Assembly: GCF_014270105.1 (NCBI RefSeq)
Contig: NZ_JACNMF010000004.1
Location: 432,944 to 496,943, forward strand
Length of the DNA: 64,000 nt
Source: Hyunsoonleella aquatilis
GTDB lineage: Bacteria; Bacteroidota; Bacteroidia; Flavobacteriales; Flavobacteriaceae
Direction: 5' to 3'
Position 1 is the stretch's first letter, and each line of letters begins with the position of its first letter. The notes under the pieces were generated by a model. That model was not told the DNA's origin. It searched no databases and saw only the letters and a list, made by a program, of their open reading frames with translations. This document shows, in pieces, positions 44,954 to 54,799 of the stretch. The position numbers were made by a program, and so were the translations under genes.

Positions 44954-45919
44954 CTAAAGCAAAGCGAATTTCTTTGAAATTATTTGTCCATTGAAAGAAA
45001 GCTTTACGAAATATATCCCTTTTGCTTGTCTTTTTAAATGTATATCTGAAGCATGAGCACCGTAATAAACACGCTCTCCTAAAGTATTAAATATTGCTAC
45101 TTTATCAAAATCAATACTAGACTTAATTTTTATGACTCCCGTACCAGGAATTGAATAAACTTTTACGTCTTGTGCTACTTGCGAAAAATTGGAAGCACTT
45201 AAATAAGTGCAAAGGCTTTCAACTTCTTTCTGCGTTAACTCTCTATTCCAGTATCTAAAATCATCCAAGGCTCCCTTAAAATAATTTGCTGGAATACCTA
45301 TATCTCTGTCATGCCTTCCAATACTTCCAGGAGTATCAGAATATTTCAACTCCCCTCCAGAACCAGAATATGTACCACTAATTTCAGCACAATCTACATA
45401 TATCTTCATATTTAATCCCGAACTTACGATACCAATAACATGATGCCATTCACCTACTTCAATAACAGAATTGGAAACATAAGTTTTCCGGGTCGCCGAA
45501 GTGTAGATACTTGAACCATCCCCATAATTTACAGCATACTTACCAGTTGAAGCCTGAGAATTAAAGACTACGCCTGAGCTTTCGTCTTCTTTGAAAGAGG
45601 TGTTAAATACGTCTCTATCCTTGTAATCATTACTGTCATATCTTATCCAAAATGAGAAAGATACTGGCAAAGCAGGTTTTAGCTCCAATAGATTGGGCAA
45701 ATCAATATAGCTGTCTATTCCGTTGAAAAAAGCGGCCGAAAAGGGATTCCCAAATCTATCATTTACAAAACTTGTTCTATAATTCGTTCCGTGATATTCA
45801 TTTCCACTACTATCATCCGCATTTCCATCAAACTCATATTCAAGCAATAACCCATTATTTATATTTTGTGCTAGTGCACCCGTACCTAAAAAAATTAATA
45901 ACAAAATAATTTTATTCAT
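44954..45919 (-). CDS. Secreted LamG-domain protein with T9SS sorting domain
   Basis: A 321-residue exported protein. A signal peptide (LLLIFLGTGALAQ) precedes a LamG/concanavalin fold: LLLEYEFDGNADDSSGNEYHG, AAFFNGIDSYIDLPN, VGEWHHVIGIVSSGLNMKIYV and the ALDDFRYWNRELTQKEVESL closing motif. The C-terminal 75 residues (VYSIPGTGVIKIKS ... AKGIYFVKLSFNGQIISKKF) form a T9SS type A domain. A glycan- or surface-binding role is likely; no catalytic residues are evident. It converges on the KAS III gene with three bases between the stops. Confidence 0.87.
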   Translation of the reverse strand: MNKIILLLIFLGTGALAQNINNGLLLEYEFDGNADDSSGNEYHGTNYRTSFVNDRFGNPFSAAFFNGIDSYIDLPNLLELKPALPVSFSFWIRYDSNDYKDRDVFNTSFKEDESSGVVFNSQASTGKYAVNYGDGSSIYTSATRKTYVSNSVIEVGEWHHVIGIVSSGLNMKIYVDCAEISGTYSGSGGELKYSDTPGSIGRHDRDIGIPANYFKGALDDFRYWNRELTQKEVESLCTYLSASNFSQVAQDVKVYSIPGTGVIKIKSSIDFDKVAIFNTLGERVYYGAHASDIHLKRQAKGIYFVKLSFNGQIISKKFALL

Positions 45920-46033
45920 CTTCTTTTTTCTATGAGGTTTTAATACTTTAATATTGTCAGATATATGCTCAAATCAAAATCTTAGCTCAGATTTCTTTTT
46001 TCAATTTGGGGAATCAAATTTCTTATCTAAAAT

Positions 46034-46942
46034 ATGGAACTCAAACAAATCGTTTATAAAATAATCTACCAAAGGCAAATAAACTATGTCGTAAGAAACT
46101 TACTTCTTGTATTAAGGCTCATTCTGCCAAAACATTTTCGCCTCCCGCCTACAGGAAATCTTCAGGTAAATTTAGACTCTGGGAAAGTAAAGTTGGCTAC
46201 TAACCAAACAAGCTATCTTACACAATTGCTTTTTTGGGAAGGATATAAAAGTTTTGAATACTCTGAAATATTTGAAAAACTATCCAAGAAAATAAACACA
46301 TTTTTGGACATAGGCGCAAACATTGGATACTACTCATTGATTGCCGCAAAAGCAAACCCTAATATTAAAGCCTATGCTTTCGAGCCAGCTCTTGGACCAA
46401 AATTTTACCTCAGAAAAAATATAGCATTAAATAATTTTGAACAAAATATTAAGGCCCTTGATGTCGCACTAAGTAACACATCAGGAAAAATTGATTTTTA
46501 CGAGGTGGAAAACGTAAAATACAAGTACCTAAAACATAATCTGGCTGGAGAAGGGAATGCCGGTACAAAAACTACTTCTAGGAACTTCGTAAAAAACACC
46601 GTAAACGCCATAACTCTGGAAAAATTTGTCGCAAAAGAAGGAATAAAAAAAATAGACCTTATAAAAATTGACACTGAAGGCACGGAGATTGATATTTTGC
46701 AATCCGGAAAAGAGGCTCTATTAGAATTTGAGCCAATCGTCATTTGCGAAACATTGTTTAACACCATAGAGAATGAATTAGACTCCTTTTTTAAGGATCT
46801 TAAGTACTCATTTTTCAACCATACCGAAAAAGGCTTAAAAAGGGTATCATCAATACAAAGGTCGGAGGATGACGGAATAAGGAATTGTTTTTTTGTTCCA
46901 GAATCCAAATTGCATATAATATCTGAATTTATAACCGACTAA
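46034..46942 (+). CDS. FkbM-family methyltransferase
   Basis: A 302-residue SAM-dependent methyltransferase. Motif I FLDIGANIGYYSLIAA (about 91-106) and the IDLIKIDTEGTEIDILQSG motif are the FkbM signature. Such enzymes O-methylate sugars in surface polysaccharides or secondary metabolites. It is followed three bases later by a GT2 glycosyltransferase, which fits glycan methylation. Low-complexity AT-rich upstream sequence shows no clear promoter. Confidence 0.9.
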   Translation: MELKQIVYKIIYQRQINYVVRNLLLVLRLILPKHFRLPPTGNLQVNLDSGKVKLATNQTSYLTQLLFWEGYKSFEYSEIFEKLSKKINTFLDIGANIGYYSLIAAKANPNIKAYAFEPALGPKFYLRKNIALNNFEQNIKALDVALSNTSGKIDFYEVENVKYKYLKHNLAGEGNAGTKTTSRNFVKNTVNAITLEKFVAKEGIKKIDLIKIDTEGTEIDILQSGKEALLEFEPIVICETLFNTIENELDSFFKDLKYSFFNHTEKGLKRVSSIQRSEDDGIRNCFFVPESKLHIISEFITD

Positions 46943-46945
46943 TTC

Positions 46946-47794
46946 ATGAACTTCTCTATCGTCATACCTGCCCACAACGAAGCTGATTCTATTGGTCTCA
47001 CACTTTATTCATTGGTTAATCAGACGTTACAACCCAAAGAGATTATTGTAGTAAACGACAATTCAACTGACGAGACGCAATCGGTAGTTGACGGTTATGC
47101 CGAAAAACACAGGTTCATTTCATTAGTAAACATCAAATCTTCAGACGAACACTTGCCAGGCTCAAAAATTATTAATGCTTTTTACAAGGGTTACGAAAAC
47201 CTGAATATTGAATACGATATTATCTGCAAGTTTGATGCTGATTTGGTGTTTCCTGAAAACTACCTCCAGAAATTGGCCGAGCATTTTAACACAAGCCCCC
47301 AACTAGGAATGGCTTCGGGTTTTTGCTATATTGAAAGGGAGGGTGAATGGTTATTGGAAAATCTAACAAGAAAAGACCATATTCGTGGCGCTTTAAAGGC
47401 CTATAGAAAAGATTGCTTTCATCAAATTGGCAAATTAAAACCCTCAATGGGTTGGGATACAGTTGATGAATTATTGGCAAAATACTATGGCTGGACCATT
47501 TTAACCGACCCATCCTTGCAAGTGAAACACCTGAAACCGACAGGAATCAACTACAATAAAGCTTCAAAGCACTTGCAGGGTGAAGCGATGTACAAAATGC
47601 GCTATGGCCTAATTATTACCTTAATTTCAGCTTTAAAATTGGCTTATAAAAAAGGAAAATTGTCGTTATTCAAAGATTACATGGCCGGCTATTTTAAGGC
47701 GAAAAAAGAAAATATGGGTTTTTTGGTGTCTGAGGACGAAGGCAAATTCATTAGAAATTTGCGTTGGAAAGGCATGATCGGAAAATTAAAATAG
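46946..47794 (+). CDS. Family 2 glycosyltransferase
   Basis: A 282-residue GT-A-fold enzyme. It starts FSIVIPAHNEADSIGLTL, has the metal-binding DxD in CKFDADLVFP (near 93-95) and a downstream MGWDTVDELL segment that likely holds the catalytic acid region. No membrane helices are evident except a weak hydrophobic stretch (LIITLISALKL). Coupled to the FkbM gene; together they probably build a methylated surface glycan. The acceptor is unknown. Confidence 0.9.
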   Translation: MNFSIVIPAHNEADSIGLTLYSLVNQTLQPKEIIVVNDNSTDETQSVVDGYAEKHRFISLVNIKSSDEHLPGSKIINAFYKGYENLNIEYDIICKFDADLVFPENYLQKLAEHFNTSPQLGMASGFCYIEREGEWLLENLTRKDHIRGALKAYRKDCFHQIGKLKPSMGWDTVDELLAKYYGWTILTDPSLQVKHLKPTGINYNKASKHLQGEAMYKMRYGLIITLISALKLAYKKGKLSLFKDYMAGYFKAKKENMGFLVSEDEGKFIRNLRWKGMIGKLK

Positions 47795-47809
47795 CTCCTT
47801 CCTCTCCGA

Positions 47810-48616
47810 CTAAAATCCCCACCCTTTATAACTACTAGAAGCCTCAAGTTTAGTCTCAATTTCATCTCCTAGTTCCGGGAAAAAGTCTATTCCAGTGAGT
47901 GTTTCAATATTATCTACGGACTCTACAAATTCATACAATGGCATATTAGAATCCTTGTGGGGGATTAAAAAGCCAATCATTTTTGGTTTGCCGCTATTAA
48001 AATCCAAAAGCACTTTATAAAAATAGTCGGGAACAGAAACATCTTCGTTCCCAATAGTTTTTAAATCCCCATTCAAAACGCCTCCCGTTACCACAAAGAC
48101 GCCGTCATATTTTGAGGACCAATAGCGTACTTTTTGTTCCAACCTGTTCCAAACACCAGAATTAAATTGATGTTCCTGCGGACTAATATTACTGGTTAAA
48201 AATGTTTCATCATGGGCTGATTTGCTAAATCTCCTATCTCCTGCCGGACACAAATGCCCCTTATCAAATCCAGAATTTTTATAGTTTCTCCAACTGGCCG
48301 CTCCTGTTTTTACTGCCTTATCAATTTCGAAATACGGACGTTTATGATTTGTATTTGAAAGATGAGATTTCTTCAATTCATAAGCCACCCATTCCGCCTG
48401 TTCATGGGCTTCGCTATAAGACAATGAATAGGTTTCATGATGCACAATTTGCCCGGTAGTACTTGAGGGCAAGAAGAATGTATTCGTATCAGTTTTAGTT
48501 TTTTCACCCTGGCTGACAATTTCTTTTTTCTCTTCTTCAGCCAGAACATATTCGAAAGCGTAAATACCCAGAATTATCAGCAAAGCTACTAAAGTGAAAA
48601 GTGTTCTCTTTTTCAT
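47810..48616 (-). CDS. Membrane-anchored DNA/RNA non-specific endonuclease (NUC1 family)
   Basis: A 268-residue nuclease with an N-terminal membrane anchor or uncleaved signal (FTLVALLIILGIYAFEYVLA). The active-site box is DKGHLCPAGDRR with catalytic H121; the usual DRGH is DKGH here. TSNISPQEHQFNSGVWNRLE holds the metal-binding Asn and partners. It should degrade nucleic acids outside the cytoplasm. Its ATG overlaps the stop of the phosphatase gene by one base (TAATG), so a nuclease and a phosphatase are made together, consistent with phosphate scavenging from nucleic acid. Confidence 0.9.
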   Translation of the reverse strand: MKKRTLFTLVALLIILGIYAFEYVLAEEEKKEIVSQGEKTKTDTNTFFLPSSTTGQIVHHETYSLSYSEAHEQAEWVAYELKKSHLSNTNHKRPYFEIDKAVKTGAASWRNYKNSGFDKGHLCPAGDRRFSKSAHDETFLTSNISPQEHQFNSGVWNRLEQKVRYWSSKYDGVFVVTGGVLNGDLKTIGNEDVSVPDYFYKVLLDFNSGKPKMIGFLIPHKDSNMPLYEFVESVDNIETLTGIDFFPELGDEIETKLEASSSYKGWGF

Positions 48617-50244
48617 TATTCAAAAACAAATTCCAATGGTTGACCTGTAGCTCCATTTGGAAATGCGATGCCCAAGAGTGCTGATATTGTTGGTGCTATA
48701 TCCGGTATTACGGTTTTTTGAAGGGTCTCTCCATGCTTTATACCTTTTCCAAAAAACAAGAGGGGTACATGGGTGTCATAATTAAATCCTGAACCGTGCG
48801 AAGTCCCTGTTTTTCTAAAATAAATATGACTAGGGTTCGGAACAATCAAAACATCGCCAGAGCGCTTTTGATTGTATCCATTTTGTAAAGATGCTTCTAC
48901 CTCTACCCCATCGGAAAAAGATGTAGTGCTCATTGTGGTCGCAGAATACACTTTATACACTTCATCGTAGCCAATAATTTCATTTACTATGGCCTCCTGG
49001 ATATCTACTAAATCCAAGCCTAAAGTTTTTATTTTACTCCTATTTAGGAATATCTGATTGTTGCTCATATTTTCAATTAAATCATCAGCTTGAAACTTAC
49101 CTTGAAGAAAAGTCTTCAACTGCTTTCTTAAATCTGCATATCTCACATATCCCGCCGGTATTTTTTCGGATTTCAAATAATTTGGCACATGAACGGCACC
49201 GTGATCGGATGTCAAAAACAAGGTATAATTCCCAATACCAACCTCCTCATCAAGGGCTTTCAGAAAACGCTCCAAATCCTTATCCAATCTCAAATAAGTA
49301 TCTTGAATTTCTTTTGAATTCACTCCAAATCGATGCCCCACATAATCCGTACTCGAAAAGCTTACCGTTAAAACATCTGTATCGTTATCTTTTCCTAAAT
49401 TTTCTGCCTTTAGGGCTTCGATGGCAAAATCGGCAAGTATGCTATTTCCAAAGGCGGTCTCCTTTAAAATATCATATCCCATATTTTTATCCATTAACGC
49501 TTTTAAATCATATGGGAATGTTGGTTCATCCTTTCCACTAAATCCACCTTCAAACGCATTAGAATCAGCTCCACTTTCGGTGTAAGTCGTAATGTCATAT
49601 AAAGTATTCCACTCCTTAAGATAAGATTCAACCGCTTCAGAACTATTAAATTTTTTCACCCATTTTGGCAGTTCTTTCATGTAATAAGTACTCGAAATGA
49701 ACTTACCTTCATTTTTTCCTCTGAACCAATACGCAGCAGTCGCAGTATGACCCGCTGGAAATACAGCCCCTCGGTCTTTTATAGAAATGCCTATGGTTTT
49801 ACCACGCATTTGAGTGAATAATCGGTTTTCATCCGTAAAAGTCGTCGTTTTCATTCTGTGGGGAGACATGCGCTCTTTTTCCGAAGTACTACCAACCGCC
49901 AAAACAGAATCATCTTTTGCGCAGTACACCATTTTTTTTAGTTCCTTATCATAAAAATCATTGGCAATAATACCATGATTTTTAGGCGTAGTCCCTGTGA
50001 ATACGGAAGCATGTCCCGGCCCTGTATAAGTCGGTATATAATTAAAATGATTGTTCTTGCAATTATACCCTTCTCTCATCAACCGCTTAAAACCACCTTC
50101 TCCATATCTATCATAAAACCGAGTGAGGTAATCATAGCGCATTTGGTCAACCACAATTCCAACCACCAACTTAGGCCTTTCTTCTTGTGCCACAACGAGA
50201 AATCCCCATAAAAAAAGTACTAAAACTGAAAATAAACGTTTCAT
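48616..50244 (-). CDS. pafA: PafA-type alkaline phosphatase
   Basis: A 542-residue secreted phosphomonoesterase of the alkaline phosphatase superfamily. The signal peptide is LFSVLVLFLWGFLVVAQ. VVDQMRYDY begins the metal site. The nucleophile is Thr (T74 in PTYTGPGHAS), with N96 (IIANDF), K157 and R159 (SIKDRGA) as in PafA; the spacing T-to-K of 83 matches the known enzyme. SDHGAVHVP and TSHGSGFNYDTHVPL carry zinc ligands. PafA enzymes act without phosphate repression in Bacteroidota. The gene is translationally coupled to the nuclease. A -7 box lies 24 bases upstream. Confidence 0.9.
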   Translation of the reverse strand: MKRLFSVLVLFLWGFLVVAQEERPKLVVGIVVDQMRYDYLTRFYDRYGEGGFKRLMREGYNCKNNHFNYIPTYTGPGHASVFTGTTPKNHGIIANDFYDKELKKMVYCAKDDSVLAVGSTSEKERMSPHRMKTTTFTDENRLFTQMRGKTIGISIKDRGAVFPAGHTATAAYWFRGKNEGKFISSTYYMKELPKWVKKFNSSEAVESYLKEWNTLYDITTYTESGADSNAFEGGFSGKDEPTFPYDLKALMDKNMGYDILKETAFGNSILADFAIEALKAENLGKDNDTDVLTVSFSSTDYVGHRFGVNSKEIQDTYLRLDKDLERFLKALDEEVGIGNYTLFLTSDHGAVHVPNYLKSEKIPAGYVRYADLRKQLKTFLQGKFQADDLIENMSNNQIFLNRSKIKTLGLDLVDIQEAIVNEIIGYDEVYKVYSATTMSTTSFSDGVEVEASLQNGYNQKRSGDVLIVPNPSHIYFRKTGTSHGSGFNYDTHVPLLFFGKGIKHGETLQKTVIPDIAPTISALLGIAFPNGATGQPLEFVFE

Positions 50245-50267
50245 TTTTTAAGTAGATATTTTGAATT

Positions 50268-50275
50268 CAAAAATA
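50268..50275 (-). promoter_or_regulatory. -7 box (TATTTTTG) for pafA-nuclease operon
   Basis: Minus-strand TATTTTTG fits TANNTTTG with a leader of about 19 bases. Confidence 0.48.
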
Positions 50276-50345
50276 ACATATTTAGGGCATCATTGTTTTA
50301 AACAGTCTCTAAGTTTTTTATACTTTAGCACCAATAATCGGACGA

Positions 50346-51083
50346 ATGACTTACCTGCACAATATAGGCGCATATTTTTTGATGATTGCTGAGATGTTCC
50401 GCAAACCGACAAAATGGTCGGTAATGCGACAATTGATCTTGAAGGATATTGAAGACCTTATCATTGGTTCGCTGGGGATTATCGCATTTATTTCCTTTTT
50501 TGTGGGTGGTGTAATTACTATTCAAACGGCGTTAAATATTGACAACCCCTTAATCCCTAAATATTTGGTAGGTTTTGCTACTAGACAATCGGTGATTTTG
50601 GAATTTGCCCCTACTTTCACCTCCATTATTATGGCCGGTAAAGTAGGCTCCTTTATAACCTCGAGTATTGGCACTATGCGAGTTACCGAACAAATAGACG
50701 CCCTAGAAGTGATGGGAATCAACTCATTAAATTATTTGGTATTTCCTAAAACTGTTGCGCTGATGCTTTATCCATTTGCAATTGCTGTAGGTATGTTTTT
50801 GGGCATTTTGGGCGGGATGGCCGCCTGCGTTTTTGGGGGCTACTCTACACTTACCGACTATATCACTGGGATTCAAACCGATTTTGATACTTTTCATGTA
50901 ACTTATGCATTTATAAAAACCTTTATTTTTGCTTTTGTATTGGCCACAATCCCTTCATTTTATGGCTATTATATGAAAGGTGGAGCTTTGGAAGTCGGGA
51001 AAGCAAGCACCACGTCCTTTGTATGGACCAGTGTGGTTATTATTTTGATAAATTATATTATTACCGGAATGCTATTAGGCTAA
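50346..51083 (+). CDS. MlaE-type lipid ABC transporter permease
   Basis: A 245-residue inner-membrane permease with about five helices. FFVGGVITIQTALNI and EFAPTFTSIIMAGKVGSFITSSIGTMRVTEQIDALEVMGIN are the MlaE family core motifs. With the ATPase that overlaps it by one base (TAATG) it forms an ABC pair that moves phospholipids between membranes. The substrate-binding MlaD/MCE protein is not adjacent; in Bacteroidota it is often encoded elsewhere. Confidence 0.93.
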   Translation: MTYLHNIGAYFLMIAEMFRKPTKWSVMRQLILKDIEDLIIGSLGIIAFISFFVGGVITIQTALNIDNPLIPKYLVGFATRQSVILEFAPTFTSIIMAGKVGSFITSSIGTMRVTEQIDALEVMGINSLNYLVFPKTVALMLYPFAIAVGMFLGILGGMAACVFGGYSTLTDYITGIQTDFDTFHVTYAFIKTFIFAFVLATIPSFYGYYMKGGALEVGKASTTSFVWTSVVIILINYIITGMLLG

Positions 51084-51850
51084 TGATTGAGGTTACAGAT
51101 TTACATAAGTCATTTGGCGATGCCCATATTTTAAAGGGCATCAGTACTACTTTTGAAAAAGGCAAAACCAATTTGATTATTGGACAAAGTGGTTCTGGCA
51201 AAACGGTGTTTTTAAAATGCCTTTTGGGGCTTTTCACTTATGAATCTGGCTCAATTTCATATGACGGGAAAGTTTTTTCTAACTTATCCGAAGGCGAAAA
51301 GCGGGATTTGCGGGCCGACATTGGCATGGTATTCCAGGGTAGCGCCCTATTCGATTCAATGACCATTGCTGAAAATGTGATGTTTCCTTTACGGATGTTT
51401 ACAAAAATGAACAAAAGCGAAATGGAAGATCGGGCTGATGTTGTCCTGAAACGGGTCAACCTTCCTGATGCCCACCAAAAGATGCCCAGCGAAGCCTCTG
51501 GAGGCATGCAAAAACGTGTTGCAATTGCACGCGCAATAGTTAACAATCCGAAGTATTTATTCTGTGATGAACCCAACTCGGGCCTTGACCCAAAGACGGC
51601 TATTGTGATCGATAATTTAATTCAAGAAATTACGGATGAATATCAGATAATTACGGTAATCAATTCTCATGATATGAACTCCGTTATGGAAATTGGCGAA
51701 AAAATTGTATTCCTGAAACATGGCATTAAAGAGTGGGAGGGCTCTAAAGACACTATTTTCAAAACAGACAACCAAGCGGTTACGGATTTTGTATACTCCT
51801 CAAACTTATTTAAAAAAGTACGCAAAATGTATATAGATGAAAATCTTTAG
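51083..51850 (+). CDS. MlaF-type ABC transporter ATPase
   Basis: A 255-residue ATP-binding subunit with Walker A GQSGSGKT (about 38-45), signature ASGGMQKRVAIARAI and Walker B YLFCDEPNSGLDP, followed by the switch His in INSHDMN. ATG 51083 is chosen; it overlaps the permease stop and gives the standard MIEVTDLHKSFG start, whereas an upstream start lies inside the permease gene. Powers the MlaE permease in retrograde or anterograde lipid traffic. Confidence 0.95.
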   Translation: MIEVTDLHKSFGDAHILKGISTTFEKGKTNLIIGQSGSGKTVFLKCLLGLFTYESGSISYDGKVFSNLSEGEKRDLRADIGMVFQGSALFDSMTIAENVMFPLRMFTKMNKSEMEDRADVVLKRVNLPDAHQKMPSEASGGMQKRVAIARAIVNNPKYLFCDEPNSGLDPKTAIVIDNLIQEITDEYQIITVINSHDMNSVMEIGEKIVFLKHGIKEWEGSKDTIFKTDNQAVTDFVYSSNLFKKVRKMYIDENL

Positions 51851-51962
51851 CATTTAATACCCCTCACTAAAGATTTTCGCAACTCGTGACAATACAATCT
51901 TCTATTGTCTTTATTATTCAAATTTTCAAAAAGAAATATTTGTGATTATTATCAATCAAAGA

Positions 51963-53231
51963 TTAATCCAAGTTCTTTTGTCGGTTATATAATTTACCCA
52001 TCCAAAGGCCAACTCCAGCCCATAATGCCGCAATACCAGCTCCAATTAAACCTACTGCGGTAAATCCAAGCCCCAATCCTTCAGTTAACCCTGTAAAAAT
52101 CCATGCCGTTGCCATATCTCCACCTCGATAGACCACAACATCGATCACTGGTTTTGCCTTAAATCTCGTTTCCTTGTCCACTTCGGTAAATAGCATTTCA
52201 CGCGCTGGTTTGGTTACTGCATAGTTTCCTGCCCTACGTGCTACTTGAAGCGCCAAAAGCACCACTATAATTGGGGCAAATGCCAAAACCAAAACTCCGG
52301 CACATACTATTATCGGCATAAGTGCAAGCGTAAAACCCATTCCTATTTTTTTGACAATTCTGGACGTTGCAAAGAATGCGACCCCAAAGGTCAAAACATT
52401 AACAATCCAATCTATACTGCCCAAAATCTGGGTTCTGGCAGACCTATCATATTCGGCCAATAAATTTTTCTGCTCAAAGTACACAAACGTACTTATCATA
52501 GTGTAAAGCAAAATAAATATTCCAATGGCTAAGAGATAAGGATTAGTTACAAAATATTTAAACCCAGCAAACGGGTTTCCGCCAATTTTGTACTTACTTT
52601 TATCTGTTGCTTCATCTTCATTCATTAATTCACTAGCTTTCAGCCTGGTTAAAGTTAGTATAATTGGGATCGGAATTAAAAGCAACAATGTGGCCACCAA
52701 AATGAGATTGTCCGTTCCTATTCCAGCGAACAAGGTTGGAATCATAGGCCCAATCAAAGCTCCGGCACTGGCACCTGCCGCAATCGTTGCAAAAAGCCTT
52801 CTTGCCTGATCCTTATTGAAAATATCAGACATAAAGCTCCAGAATACCGAAAGGTGGAACATGGCAAATACACTTAACCAAACATAAAAGCACTTGTCTA
52901 CGAATTTACTATCGTCTATAGCCGACATCGAGGAATAAAAAAGAATAAAAGTGATGGCAAAAAATACATAAACACTTGGCACCAAAAACTTAAAGTTTAT
53001 TTTAGAAACTGCAATTCCGTATAGTGCTACAACTCCCGTGCTAAGAAAGAAATTTAGTGTCCACAATTGACTCACCTCCGAATCAGACCAGTCGCTAGCC
53101 ATGGCGTCCCTAATGGGCCTCAAAATATAATAAGCCAACATTAGAAGAAAAACAAACAGAAAAGATAATACTGTTGCTTTTATTTCGTGTGCTTTTATTT
53201 CAGAGGTCTTATTAAGAATGTTTTTTAGCAT
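51963..53231 (-). CDS. Npt-like/MFS-like nucleotide or metabolite transporter
   Basis: A 422-residue membrane protein with 11-12 predicted helices. The N-terminal LLMLAYYILRPIRDAMASDW segment and the arrangement of helices resemble the Npt/TLC ATP-ADP translocase family, and NCBI-style annotation of relatives varies between Npt and MFS. In free-living Flavobacteria its substrate is unknown. No partner genes. Confidence 0.72.
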   Translation of the reverse strand: MLKNILNKTSEIKAHEIKATVLSFLFVFLLMLAYYILRPIRDAMASDWSDSEVSQLWTLNFFLSTGVVALYGIAVSKINFKFLVPSVYVFFAITFILFYSSMSAIDDSKFVDKCFYVWLSVFAMFHLSVFWSFMSDIFNKDQARRLFATIAAGASAGALIGPMIPTLFAGIGTDNLILVATLLLLIPIPIILTLTRLKASELMNEDEATDKSKYKIGGNPFAGFKYFVTNPYLLAIGIFILLYTMISTFVYFEQKNLLAEYDRSARTQILGSIDWIVNVLTFGVAFFATSRIVKKIGMGFTLALMPIIVCAGVLVLAFAPIIVVLLALQVARRAGNYAVTKPAREMLFTEVDKETRFKAKPVIDVVVYRGGDMATAWIFTGLTEGLGLGFTAVGLIGAGIAALWAGVGLWMGKLYNRQKNLD

Positions 53232-53365
53232 TTTAATCCATTTTACTTTAAAAATAAGCTTATTAAATTGTCAAAATCCTTGTAAATTTTCATTCAAAAA
53301 ACTTATGGCGCTTTCGTATTGATCACTAATTCCAATCGATCGGTATCACACCTTCAATTCCTCGT

Positions 53366-54580
53366 TCACTTTTTTGGATTTCGATAAGACTCCGTTTGCA
53401 AGCTAAACGAAAAAATATGTGCTTTTAATCCATTGGAACGATACATAAAGTTGTACCGAATTACCATAGCATTTAATAGTCTCTTTCGCTTTAAACTATT
53501 GTGAGGGTTCAATTTTATGCCTAGTCCTGCGTTGTAGGTTTGGAATTCTGAAAGGTCAAAGTCAGAGGTATAGAATTCCGAATTGACATCATGTTGCATG
53601 AACTCATCAAAATATTTAGAACCCTTTTGTGTATAAAATCGAATGTTGGGCAATAATTGAAATTCCGGTTTTAGTTTAATGACAGTTTCATTTTCAAATG
53701 ATACGGCAACTATCCCAAAATTATCTGCATACCCGTTGAGTACATTTTTTAAAATGATATTCCCCAAAAGAAATCTGTTCCATTTTACTGCCAAGGCTCC
53801 TTTCCATCGCTCATCTGGCAACTGCTCAACCCCCAAAGTGCCATCCGAAAAATAAATACGATGAAACGGCGTTGCCAATAGGCCTTCCTGATACGTGATT
53901 TCAGGATAGAACCCTAAAATATTCTTTTTATCAATTGGCCTTGAAACCCCCAATCTTAAATTGAAAGAATTCCTTTTTACTTCATCGTACCATTCTTGAA
54001 ATCTCAATTCTTCGGGATATATCAAATTTGAGGGACCATTATTCGTTTTAGAATTCAATCTACCCCAGCGCAAGTCGTCATTGAACATTTGAAATTGGGC
54101 GGAATAAGTAGTCAAGGTTTTTTTATCTTCTTTTACCAATCCAATCTTGGTTCCAACGGAAAAATAATCGCTCTCTATAGAAAAACCGATACCGCCGTAC
54201 AGTAGCATGTTGTGAACTGGCAGATTCTTTTCAAAAGAAGTAAAGGCATAAGTCCTAGCATCCAATCGCGATGCGGAAGACATAATCATATCAATATTAT
54301 CGGTGGAAGCGGAGGAAATCACGTCCGTCCCAAGATTAAAAGAAATGGCATTGGTTTTCCAAGATTTTTTCATGCTGAATGAAGGACCATACACAATTAA
54401 GCGCTCAGTACCAACCCCACCCGTAACTGCCGAATTATCCCCATCCTGAAGATAATGGTTGTATACCAACTCTACCTCGGATTTGTTCAAACGCTCCTGC
54501 TGTGCATTCTCTTTTGCCTGCGCCCTTGCCATCAATTGCATGAAAGCAAAACTCCCGACCATCAAAAGTTTTTTGTTCAT
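53366..54580 (-). CDS. DUF3570 outer-membrane beta-barrel protein
   Basis: A 404-residue secreted protein with signal peptide MVGSFAFMQLMARAQ. DUF3570 is recognised by the conserved start VYNHYLQDGDNSAVTGGVGTE (residues 40-59; D46 G47 D48 N49 S50 A51 V52 T53) and by alternating strands ending in an aromatic-rich C-terminus typical of outer-membrane barrels. It is the last gene of the thioredoxin-ApbE-DUF4266-DUF3570 unit, nine bases after DUF4266. Function is unknown; the unit suggests an envelope redox or flavin role. Confidence 0.85.
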   Translation of the reverse strand: MNKKLLMVGSFAFMQLMARAQAKENAQQERLNKSEVELVYNHYLQDGDNSAVTGGVGTERLIVYGPSFSMKKSWKTNAISFNLGTDVISSASTDNIDMIMSSASRLDARTYAFTSFEKNLPVHNMLLYGGIGFSIESDYFSVGTKIGLVKEDKKTLTTYSAQFQMFNDDLRWGRLNSKTNNGPSNLIYPEELRFQEWYDEVKRNSFNLRLGVSRPIDKKNILGFYPEITYQEGLLATPFHRIYFSDGTLGVEQLPDERWKGALAVKWNRFLLGNIILKNVLNGYADNFGIVAVSFENETVIKLKPEFQLLPNIRFYTQKGSKYFDEFMQHDVNSEFYTSDFDLSEFQTYNAGLGIKLNPHNSLKRKRLLNAMVIRYNFMYRSNGLKAHIFSFSLQTESYRNPKK

Positions 54581-54589
54581 CCCCCAGAT

Positions 54590-54799
54590 TTAATTACAGC
54601 CACAGCCCCCGCTACCTTTGGCACTTCCGACCGGAGTCGCACCCTCCCGAATCGATTGCACATAAAGGTTAAAATTTCTCCCCGCATCATTTTGCATTTG
54701 CATCTCGGGGTCACTTACATATTGCCGTTCATAAGGTTTTACCGTTTTGCAGGACGACAGCAATATTGCTGACAAAAGACTAAGCCACAGGATTTTCAT
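54590..54799 (-). CDS. DUF4266 small lipoprotein with C-terminal CGC
   Basis: A 69-residue lipoprotein with lipobox LLSSC (C17) followed by TVKPYERQYVSDPEMQMQ, the DUF4266 signature, and a C-terminal GSGGCGCN that offers two reactive cysteines. ATG 54799 gives a standard lipoprotein signal; an in-frame start 39 bases upstream would add a polar stretch before it. It overlaps the ApbE gene by 20 bases. The CGC tail could be a substrate of the co-encoded thioredoxin or a metal or flavin site; this is inference. Confidence 0.82.
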   Translation of the reverse strand: MKILWLSLLSAILLSSCKTVKPYERQYVSDPEMQMQNDAGRNFNLYVQSIREGATPVGSAKGSGGCGCN

